Positions 54,078 to 61,702 of a DNA stretch of 64,000 nt are shown here, piece by piece. Below the pieces are notes generated by a model. The model saw only the letters and a program-made list of their open reading frames with translations, was not told the origin of the DNA and made no database searches. Source of the stretch: Firmicutes bacterium ADurb.Bin193 (GTDB taxonomy: Bacteria > Bacillota > Clostridia > Monoglobales > Firm-18); NCBI GenBank assembly GCA_002070105.1, contig MWCQ01000001.1, positions 1 to 64,000 on the forward strand, read 5' to 3'. The translations under genes and the position numbers were made by a program. Positions within the stretch are counted from its first letter, which is position 1, and each line of letters starts with the position of its first letter.

Positions 54078-55456
54078 AGGTGGCGCCTCCTCATCCATGT
54101 TGCAAGCCCGAACATTAAAACGGTTATCGGGACAAACACAATAAGCACAAGCTGCCAAAGCTGAAAATCACGCAGGGTAAGCTCAAGCGGCGTACCCAGC
54201 ACATTTTTGGGGAGTATGCTTAAAACGCTTGTATCGTCTATCTGCCAGCTTATGCTTCCGAGGATAAAATCCTTGTTTGCCGTCGAAAAGGTTTCGTCCA
54301 AAAATTCTGCGGAGCCCATAACAAGAACCCTTGATTTCACACCCGAATCAATGGAGCGGGTAGCCATTACGCAAAGCGGGAAGGGCCCGTTTACACTCTC
54401 GTCGGCGCCGCTTCGCGATTTATCCGACGACTCCAAAAGAGTTTCAAGCAGGATTAGGTCCCTCTCGCTCCAGAGGGGTTTAACCGTTCTTGTAAGGTAT
54501 GTTACAACATTAAGTCTGTTGTCGGTATAGGGCTTTGTCGCCGCATGCTCTTTAATAACCGGAACAAAGCAATAGGGCGTATTATACACTATCCGCCTTG
54601 AATCGGTTTCGACTATTACATCCTCTCCGACTGAAATCCCCATATCGTATAGGTAGCTTTCAAGCCTCGGAAGTTTGGGGGTGTCCGCGCCGAAATATAT
54701 CTGGGCGTTTTTCCCCGCCTTAAGATAGTTGTCGAGCGAATCTATCTCCTCCGCCGTAAAATCGGTTTTGGGCGATACTATTATATACATATCGTAATTT
54801 TCGGAAAAGCCCTCGGTAAGCGTCGTAACCTTTTCTGAAACAATATTATCGTCCAAAAGCGCGGCTTCAAGCGAGGACATGGGCGTTTCTCCGTGGTCGG
54901 TCGAAAACGCGACCTTCATATCCGCACTCTTTGAAAGGGACAAAAGGGCCGAGGTTATTTTGCTCTCGGTTGTAATATACTCCAAAGCCCCGATCTGCTG
55001 ATTATATACATTAAGCTCCTCCGCAGGTATTACCTTAAATCTCGTTCCGTTGTCAACCACAATGGTCCCGTTGGTTATCCCGCCTTCGGCTTTACTTTTG
55101 TATTTGTTTGCTTCTACCGGATTTTTTACGGGGTCGACAATACTTAAATTCAGGTTTTTATTGAGAGCGGTATAGCGCTCCAAAATCTCCTTGTTACGGG
55201 GATTGCTGCCGCCGTCAGTCTCGAAAAGAATTATCCTAACGGGCGAGGAAACAGCTTTTACTATGCTTACGGTTTCGTTTGAAAGCTTATAAATTCTGTT
55301 TTCAGTAAGGTCAATTTTAAGCGTAAACTTGTCGGACAAAACCCCGACAATAATATTTACGAGTACCATAACCGCTATAAACCCCGCTGTCATGGCTGCG
55401 GAGCCGGAGCCGTATATGAGCCTTTTGTCAGTGAAAAATCTTTTGATTTTATTCAT
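54074..55456 (-). CDS. GldG-like ABC transporter auxiliary protein
   Basis: The 460-residue protein has an N-terminal hydrophobic helix (about 18-40), an extracytoplasmic domain with the GldG-type segments (FSTDHGE, DMYIIVSPKTDFTAEE) and a C-terminal hydrophobic helix near 432-450. It belongs to the Gld-type ABC-associated family (DUF4350-like), first described for gliding bacteroidetes but common in non-gliding Firmicutes. The substrate is unknown. It sits 13 bases after the permease gene. Confidence 0.85.
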   Translation of the reverse strand: MNKIKRFFTDKRLIYGSGSAAMTAGFIAVMVLVNIIVGVLSDKFTLKIDLTENRIYKLSNETVSIVKAVSSPVRIILFETDGGSNPRNKEILERYTALNKNLNLSIVDPVKNPVEANKYKSKAEGGITNGTIVVDNGTRFKVIPAEELNVYNQQIGALEYITTESKITSALLSLSKSADMKVAFSTDHGETPMSSLEAALLDDNIVSEKVTTLTEGFSENYDMYIIVSPKTDFTAEEIDSLDNYLKAGKNAQIYFGADTPKLPRLESYLYDMGISVGEDVIVETDSRRIVYNTPYCFVPVIKEHAATKPYTDNRLNVVTYLTRTVKPLWSERDLILLETLLESSDKSRSGADESVNGPFPLCVMATRSIDSGVKSRVLVMGSAEFLDETFSTANKDFILGSISWQIDDTSVLSILPKNVLGTPLELTLRDFQLWQLVLIVFVPITVLMFGLATWMRRRHL

Positions 55457-55469
55457 GCCCTTCCCCTTC

Positions 55470-56174
55470 CTAACTCCACCTTTTTTTCTCGATAGACAAG
55501 ACTGTAAGATATATAAAAACAGCAGAAAAACTTAAAAAATATACTACCGACGAAAGGCTTAAAACCCCCGCCGTAAATTCGGTAAACCGCTTGAAAACCG
55601 AAAACCAGTCAACCGCATATCTAATAAACGGATAGTTGAAAACGGAGGCTATCCAGCCCGAAATCATAATTCCGAATATTGTAATAAAGGTTATAACAGC
55701 CGCGATAATCTGACTTTCCGTTGTTGCGGAGATGAAAACGCCGATTGAGATAAGCGACGCGCCTGCAAGGAAAAAGCCCAAATATAATGCAAATATGGGA
55801 AGCAAGTTAATCTTTCCGTATAAAAGCATAACAAACGGATAGATAAGCATTATAACAAGGGCAAAACCGAAAAGAACAACCGCCGAAAGATACTTACCAA
55901 CAACTATTTTGGTAACGGTTACGGGTGCGGTTAGCAAAAGCTGGTCCGTTTTGTTTTTCTTGTCCTCGGTAAACAGCCTCATCGTAAGAAGCGGTAACAA
56001 AAGAACAAATATTAATGTAAGGTCGTTGAAAAAGTCCGACATATCCTTCACTGTTCGGTAGAGGTTCGAATAAACGAAAAATATGCCCGATACAAGAAGG
56101 GTTATACCGAGAAAGACATAGCCTATCGGTGATGTGAAATAGCTTCTTAATTCTCTTTTAAATATCGCTGTCAT
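55470..56174 (-). CDS. ABC-2 type permease (GldF-like)
   Basis: The 234-residue integral membrane protein has about six hydrophobic segments and starts with the FKRELRSYFTSPIGYVFL pattern typical of GldF-type permeases. It contains the ABC-2 internal segment MRLFTEDKKNKTDQLLLTAPV, which contacts the ATPase. It overlaps the ATPase gene by 17 bases and has a GGAGGTG ribosome binding site. Confidence 0.92.
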   Translation of the reverse strand: MTAIFKRELRSYFTSPIGYVFLGITLLVSGIFFVYSNLYRTVKDMSDFFNDLTLIFVLLLPLLTMRLFTEDKKNKTDQLLLTAPVTVTKIVVGKYLSAVVLFGFALVIMLIYPFVMLLYGKINLLPIFALYLGFFLAGASLISIGVFISATTESQIIAAVITFITIFGIMISGWIASVFNYPFIRYAVDWFSVFKRFTEFTAGVLSLSSVVYFLSFSAVFIYLTVLSIEKKRWS

Positions 56175-57150
56175 TATTTTTCACCTCCGATTGTTGTTTC
56201 GAATGTTCGTCCTTTGATGCCTTTTCCGAGGCGGTCAGCTTCAAAAATACCTCCTCAAGCGTAACTCCGCGCGGGGTTAGCATTAAAATAGGCATATTGT
56301 TTTTTGAAAACGCATAAAAAAGGTCTTTTCTTATGTCGGTCTCACCGTCGGTTTCGATATAATACTCAAAAACGCCCTCGCCGATATCCTTGAATGAAAC
56401 GGATAAAACACCGTCTATATCCTTTATGATTCCCTGCGCAACTTCCGCTTCGCCCTCGGCCTGAAGAGTAAGCCCGCTTTTACCCGCAAGTCCCTTCGAA
56501 AGATTTTCGGGCGTGTCGCTCGCCACAATAACGCCGCCGTTTATAATGACAACACGCTCACAAATCGCGCTTACCTCCGGCAGAATGTGCGAGCTGAGTA
56601 TAATGGTGCGCTCTTTTCCGAGGTCTTTTATAACGCCTCTGATTTCGTTAATCTGTTTGGGGTCAAGCCCGACGGTCGGCTCGTCGAGTATCAGAATTTC
56701 GGGGTTGCCCATAAGCGCCTGTGCCAAACCCACTCTCTGTTTATACCCTTTTGAAAGATTTTTGATAAGCCGGTTTTTTACATCGGTAATTTTAACGGTT
56801 TCCATAATCTCTTTTACATGGGTATTATAATCAAGCTTAATTTTTTTAAGCTCGTAAATAAATCTTAAATACTCGCTTACCGTCATATCCATATACAGAG
56901 GCGGATTTTCGGGGAGGTAGCCTATTTTTCTTTTTACCTCCTCCGGATTTTTCAGAACATCAAGTCCGTCAACCGTAACGGTCCCCGATGTTGAGGATAT
57001 ATACCCCGTTATAATATTCATACATGTCGTCTTTCCTGCACCGTTGGGACCGAGAAAACCGAGTATCTCACCTTTTTTAACCGTAAAACTTACATTGTCC
57101 ACAGCCTTTTTTGCACCGTATTTTTTGGTAAGGTTTGAAACCGTAATCAA
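56158..57150 (-). CDS. ABC transporter ATP-binding protein (GldA-like)
   Basis: The 330-residue ATPase has Walker A GPNGAGKTT (about 36-44), Q-loop region YLPENPPLYMDMT, signature LSKGYKQRVGLAQALMG, Walker B ILILDEP and the H-loop SSHILPEV. The C-terminal 90 residues match the ABC-2 exporter type. TTG 57150 follows GGAGG at 8 bases. With the permease, GldG-like and DUF4340 proteins it forms an exporter or envelope-tension system of unknown cargo. Confidence 0.94.
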   Translation of the reverse strand: MITVSNLTKKYGAKKAVDNVSFTVKKGEILGFLGPNGAGKTTCMNIITGYISSTSGTVTVDGLDVLKNPEEVKRKIGYLPENPPLYMDMTVSEYLRFIYELKKIKLDYNTHVKEIMETVKITDVKNRLIKNLSKGYKQRVGLAQALMGNPEILILDEPTVGLDPKQINEIRGVIKDLGKERTIILSSHILPEVSAICERVVIINGGVIVASDTPENLSKGLAGKSGLTLQAEGEAEVAQGIIKDIDGVLSVSFKDIGEGVFEYYIETDGETDIRKDLFYAFSKNNMPILMLTPRGVTLEEVFLKLTASEKASKDEHSKQQSEVKNNDSDI

Positions 57151-57214
57151 CTTTATTGCCTCCTATAATCGCTGATTTTATTCAAGGCTATTAAAAATTT
57201 CAGCTATCAGCGAC

Positions 57215-59002
57215 TTAATCAATATTAACTATCTTGATTCCAAGCTCCATAAGCTGTTTTTTGTCAACGAAGTCGGGGGCGTTTGTCATAACCTCCGACG
57301 CCGTCTGAACCTTCGGGAACGCCATAACATCACGGATTGACGAGCATCCCGCAAGCAGCATTACAAGTCTGTCAAGCCCGTATGCCATTCCGCCGTGGGG
57401 AGGAGTTCCGTACTTAAAGGCGGTTAAAAGATGACCGAACTGCGCCTGCGCCGCTTCCTCCGTAAAGCCCAAAAGTTTAAACATCTTCGCCTGAAGCTCG
57501 CCGTCGTAAATCCTTATGCTTCCTCCGCCAAGCTCGCACCCGTTCAGTATTACATCATACGCCTTTGCGCGAACACTTGCGGGGTCGGTATCCAAAAGCT
57601 CCAGGTCCTCGTCCATAGGCGCCGTAAAGGGATGATGCTTGGCGACAAACCTTTTTTCCTCCTCGTCATATTCCAAAAGCGGAAATTCCGTAACCCAAAG
57701 GAAGTTAAAAAGGCTTTTGTCAATCATATCAAGGCGCTTTGCAATCTCCTGCCTCAGCGCGCCGAGCGAGTCAAAGACAATCTCGTCTTTGTCAGCAACA
57801 AACAGGACGACATCGCCGACCTTTGCATCTGCTCTTTTCAAAATTGCGGCGGTTTCCTCTTCGGTCAGGAACTTTGTAACGGGTGATTTAAGCTCACCCT
57901 CCGCAACAACAATCCACGCAAGCCCCTTTGCGCAGTATATCTTTACAAAATCGACCAGAGAGTCAAGGTCACGCCTCGAAAGCCTATCCGACGCGCCATT
58001 TACATTAATCGCCCTTACACTTCCGCCGTTTGCTACGGCGTCCGCAAAAACCTTAAAGCCGCAGCCCTTCGCAATGTCGGACATATCGACAAGCTCAAGT
58101 CCGAAGCGTGTGTCGGGCTTGTCGGAGCCGTACCGCTCCATAGCCTCCTTATAGGTAAGCCGCAAAAACGGAGTTTTGACCTTTATACCGAGTGTCTTTT
58201 CAAAGACTTCCGCAAGCATGCCCTCGTTGCAGGATATAACATCTTCCGCCTCAACAAAGCTCATCTCAATATCAATCTGTGTGAATTCGGGCTGACGGTC
58301 AGCACGAAGGTCCTCGTCACGGAAGCACCTTGCAATCTGAAAATACTTGTCCATTCCCGCAAGCATCAAAAGCTGTTTATACTGCTGGGGCGACTGGGGA
58401 AGCGCATAAAACGCCCCGTGGTGAATCCTGCTCGGAACAAGGTAATCCCTCGCACCCTCCGGAGTGCTTTTTGTAAGCATTGGCGTTTCGATTTCCAGAA
58501 AGCCCTGACTGTCAAAATAGTCCCTTGCAACCTTGCACACCTTGTGCCTTAAAATCATATTCTTTTGCATATCTGGGCGGCGAAGGTCAAGATAACGGTA
58601 CTTAAGACGAACCTGTTCATTGGTGTCTATACCCTCTTCAATGTAAAACGGAGGAGTCTCCGACTTTGAATATATTACTATGTTCGATGCCAGAACCTCA
58701 ATAGTTCCGGTCGGTATGTTATTGTTTACCGTTTCGGGCGCACGCTTACGCACAACACCCTCAATACCTACGACATATTCGCTTCTTACGCTTTCGGCAA
58801 GGGCAAAAATATCCGAAGCCGTCTCCTGATTGAAAACCGTCTGAACAATGCCCGTCCTGTCCCGAAGGTCGATAAATATTACGCCTCCGAGATCACGGTT
58901 TTTTGCCGCCCAGCCCATTAAGGTAACCTTTTTTCCGATGTTGCTCTCTCCAAGCTCTCCGCAATAGTCCGTACGCTTTAAGCCTGCCATTCCTTTTTGC
59001 AT
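57215..59002 (-). CDS. aspS: Aspartyl-tRNA synthetase
   Basis: This 595-residue class II synthetase of the bacterial type has an N-terminal OB-fold anticodon-binding domain (about 1-115), class II motifs (IETPMLTKSTPEGARDYLVP, CFRDEDLRADRQPEFTQID, GLDRLVMLLAG) and the bacterial GAD insertion domain (about 290-420). ATG 59002 has GGAG at 8 bases. It stands 55 bases after hisS, the usual neighbour. The normal bacterial length and the QIDIEMSF region give no sign of a missing function. Confidence 0.97.
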   Translation of the reverse strand: MQKGMAGLKRTDYCGELGESNIGKKVTLMGWAAKNRDLGGVIFIDLRDRTGIVQTVFNQETASDIFALAESVRSEYVVGIEGVVRKRAPETVNNNIPTGTIEVLASNIVIYSKSETPPFYIEEGIDTNEQVRLKYRYLDLRRPDMQKNMILRHKVCKVARDYFDSQGFLEIETPMLTKSTPEGARDYLVPSRIHHGAFYALPQSPQQYKQLLMLAGMDKYFQIARCFRDEDLRADRQPEFTQIDIEMSFVEAEDVISCNEGMLAEVFEKTLGIKVKTPFLRLTYKEAMERYGSDKPDTRFGLELVDMSDIAKGCGFKVFADAVANGGSVRAINVNGASDRLSRRDLDSLVDFVKIYCAKGLAWIVVAEGELKSPVTKFLTEEETAAILKRADAKVGDVVLFVADKDEIVFDSLGALRQEIAKRLDMIDKSLFNFLWVTEFPLLEYDEEEKRFVAKHHPFTAPMDEDLELLDTDPASVRAKAYDVILNGCELGGGSIRIYDGELQAKMFKLLGFTEEAAQAQFGHLLTAFKYGTPPHGGMAYGLDRLVMLLAGCSSIRDVMAFPKVQTASEVMTNAPDFVDKKQLMELGIKIVNID

Positions 59003-59057
59003 ATTATATTCTCCATTCCGCCTGTAAGGCATAAAATTTACTGATTAAAATAAACAT

Positions 59058-60320
59058 TTATTTTTCCGATTCGCAGAGTATTCCGCGCATTTCATCTGTA
59101 AAGGTTTTTAGCTTTACAGGGATTTCATCACCCGTTGACATATTTTTTATATTAACAATTCCGGCGTTTATTTCGTCACCGCCAAGTACGGCAACAAACC
59201 TTGCGCCGATTTTGTCGGCATACTTCATCTGCGCCTTTACGCTTCGGTTCATCAAATCCGTTTCGGTGCTTATTCCCGCGTTTCGAAGCTGGCCTACAAG
59301 CCTCTGTGCCTGCGGTTTTATGTCCTCTCCCGCGCATACTATATATATATCGCACCCTGCAGGCTTTGGGGGAAGAACTCCCTTACTCTCCAAAACCATT
59401 ATAAGCCTTTCAAGCCCAAGCCCGAAGCCCATTCCCGGTGACTGCGGCCCTCCGAGCTCCTTAACAAGGTTGTCGTACCTTCCTCCGCCGCACACTACCA
59501 GATCGCCCGATTTAATCTCGAAAACAGTTGTGGTATAATAGTCAAGCCCGCGGACAATCGTACCGTCCTCAACAAATTTAATTCCGGCTTTTTTAACAAG
59601 TGTTTTTACGCTTTCATAATACGCTTTGCATTTATCGCACTGACAATCGACAATCATCGGTGCGTTTTCGCCGATTGCTTTGCACTCTTTGTTTTTACAG
59701 TCTATTATCCTCATCGGATTTTTCTCAAGCCGTTCGATACAGGTAGTACAAAGCTCACCCCTGTATTTATCAAAGAAGGAAATCAGCTTTTTGTTATACT
59801 CCCTCCTGCATTCGGAGCAGCCGACGCTGTTTAACGAAAGCTTTAAGTCATCAAGTCCGAGCGACTTTAAGAAGAATTGTGCAAGAGAAATTACCTCCGC
59901 GTCCGTTTCGGGCGAGGCCGCTCCGAAAACCTCAGTGCCGAACTGATTAAATTCCCTTAACCTTCCCGCCTGCGGCTTTTCATAGCGATAGCAGGAAAGA
60001 ATGTAAAAAAGTTTTGTAGGCGCGCTTTGGGCATAGAGATTGTTTTCAACAAATGCCCTTACCACTCCCGCCGTGCCTTCGGGGCGCAGGGTTATGCTTC
60101 TTCCGCCCTTGTCGTTAAAGGTATACATCTCCTTTTGAACAACATCGGTCGTGTCGCCCACGCCTCTTTCGTAAAGCTCGGTATGCTCAAAAACAGGCAC
60201 TCTTATTTCCTTAAAACCGAACAGCCTGCACGACTGGCGTATTTTTTCTTCGACATACTGCCATTTGTAAACCTCGTCCGGCGTAACATCCTTTGTGCCT
60301 CTGGGCGCCTTAGTAAGCAT
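59058..60320 (-). CDS. hisS: Histidyl-tRNA synthetase
   Basis: The 420-residue class II synthetase has the N-terminal APRGTKDVTP, motif 2 YRYEKPQAGRLREFNQFG, histidine-binding VRGLDYYTTTVFE and motif 3 GFGLGLERLIMVL, with a C-terminal anticodon domain. ATG 60320 lies 2 bases after the stop of the hydrolase gene, with GGAGGG 8-9 bases upstream. Confidence 0.97.
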   Translation of the reverse strand: MLTKAPRGTKDVTPDEVYKWQYVEEKIRQSCRLFGFKEIRVPVFEHTELYERGVGDTTDVVQKEMYTFNDKGGRSITLRPEGTAGVVRAFVENNLYAQSAPTKLFYILSCYRYEKPQAGRLREFNQFGTEVFGAASPETDAEVISLAQFFLKSLGLDDLKLSLNSVGCSECRREYNKKLISFFDKYRGELCTTCIERLEKNPMRIIDCKNKECKAIGENAPMIVDCQCDKCKAYYESVKTLVKKAGIKFVEDGTIVRGLDYYTTTVFEIKSGDLVVCGGGRYDNLVKELGGPQSPGMGFGLGLERLIMVLESKGVLPPKPAGCDIYIVCAGEDIKPQAQRLVGQLRNAGISTETDLMNRSVKAQMKYADKIGARFVAVLGGDEINAGIVNIKNMSTGDEIPVKLKTFTDEMRGILCESEK

Positions 60321-60322
60321 TG

Positions 60323-61084
60323 TCACACCCCTCCCGTCAAGTAGTTGGTAAGTATCCCAACTTTTTCTATTTCAACACTGACCGTGTCGCCGTCCTTAAT
60401 CTCTCCGCAGCCTGCGGGCGTGCCTGTCGAAATAACATCACCGGGCAGCAGAGTCATTATTTTTGATATTTCCTCCACAAGAAAATCTATGCCCCAGATT
60501 AGGTTTTTTGTGTTTGAGCTTTGTTTAACCTCACCGTTTAACAAAAGCCTTATATCAAGGTTTGAAGGGTCAATCCCCGTTACTGTATACGGCCCCAACG
60601 GCGCAAAGGTATCAAATGATTTTGACCTTGTCCACTGACCGTCCTGTTTTTGGATTTCCCTTGCCGTAACATCGTTAAAACAGGTATAGCCCAAAATATA
60701 ATCGTTAGCTTTTCCCTTTGGGATATTCCTCGCCTTTTTGCCGATAACCACGGCAAGCTCAGCCTCATAATCAACCCTGTTCACTCCGACGGGGCGCACT
60801 ATGCTATCGCCGTGCGCGATTACTGCGGTCGAAGGCTTTATAAACAGCTTTGGGAACTCGTCCGCAAAATCGTTCATCTCCAATTGATGGTCTTTATAAT
60901 TAAGCCCCACGCATACTATTTTTGAAGGCTCACAGGGCGGAAGTATCTTTACCTCACTTAAATCCACGGTCTTTTCGGTAACAAAATATGTATCGAAAAT
61001 ATTGCCTTCTATAAATTTTATAACGCCGTTTTCCAAAGCCCCGCAATGTATTTTACCCATGTGTAAAAACCTTATAATGTTCAT
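60323..61084 (-). CDS. Fumarylacetoacetate hydrolase family protein
   Basis: The 253-residue protein has the FAH fold motifs CVGLNYKDHQLEM, YEAELAVVIGKKARNI (metal-binding Glu pair), GYTCFNDVTARE, and GDVISTGTPAGCGEIKDGD. Family members hydrolyse or decarboxylate 2-keto acids, for instance acylpyruvases, 2-hydroxyhepta-2,4-diene-1,7-dioate isomerase and oxaloacetate decarboxylase; which activity applies here is not visible. ATG 61084 follows AGGAGG; the stop is 2 bases before hisS. Confidence 0.92.
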   Translation of the reverse strand: MNIIRFLHMGKIHCGALENGVIKFIEGNIFDTYFVTEKTVDLSEVKILPPCEPSKIVCVGLNYKDHQLEMNDFADEFPKLFIKPSTAVIAHGDSIVRPVGVNRVDYEAELAVVIGKKARNIPKGKANDYILGYTCFNDVTAREIQKQDGQWTRSKSFDTFAPLGPYTVTGIDPSNLDIRLLLNGEVKQSSNTKNLIWGIDFLVEEISKIMTLLPGDVISTGTPAGCGEIKDGDTVSVEIEKVGILTNYLTGGV

Positions 61085-61120
61085 TGCCAAGCCTCCTTAT
61101 TTCAAAATAAAAACCGATGG

Positions 61121-61702
61121 TCAGGACTGATTTATTATTTTATTTATCATATCCCATACCTCCTCCTTGCCCTCACCCTTTTCAGACGAAAAGGGTATTG
61201 CGCTTTCAATTCCAAGGGTTTCGCATATTAAACTCAGGGCGTCCTCCCGCTGTGATTTTTTAAGCTTGTCGCTCTTTGTGGCGACAACAAGCGGTGCAAA
61301 TCCGGACGAGCGTATCCAGTCAAGCATGGTACAGTCATCAGCCGTGGGCCTATGGCGCATATCCACAAGCAGAATAACCGCCGAAAGGTTTTCACGCCCT
61401 GCAAGATATGTTTCAATCATCTCGCCCCATTTTGCCTTTTCGGCTTTTGAAACCTTTGCAAAGCCATAGCCGGGAAGGTCTACAAGGTTAAAAACCTCGT
61501 CAATTTCGTAAAAGTTAATGGTTGCCGTTTTGCCGGGGCTTGAGCTTACCCTTGCCAAAGACTTTCTTCCCAAAAGGCGGTTTATTAAAGATGATTTCCC
61601 CACATTCGACCGCCCCGCAAGCGCGATATCGGGAAGGTTGTTTTGTGGATACTGACGGGGCGAAACGGCGGATACCAAAAGCCTTACATTATTCAGATTC
61701 AT
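61121..61702 (-). CDS. engB: Ribosome biogenesis GTPase EngB/YsxC
   Basis: The 193-residue GTPase has G1 GRSNVGKSSLI, the switch region with SSPGKTATINF, G3 DLPGYGFAKV and G4 ATKSDKLKKS. It acts in 50S subunit assembly. It overlaps the lon stop by ATGA, the arrangement found in many Firmicutes. Confidence 0.96.
   Translation of the reverse strand: MNLNNVRLLVSAVSPRQYPQNNLPDIALAGRSNVGKSSLINRLLGRKSLARVSSSPGKTATINFYEIDEVFNLVDLPGYGFAKVSKAEKAKWGEMIETYLAGRENLSAVILLVDMRHRPTADDCTMLDWIRSSGFAPLVVATKSDKLKKSQREDALSLICETLGIESAIPFSSEKGEGKEEVWDMINKIINQS

Noticed and set aside
57169-57210. Inverted repeat of 8 bp between aspS and the ABC ATPase gene
   Set aside because: The arms are separated by about 25 bases with no T run; they could easily be chance.
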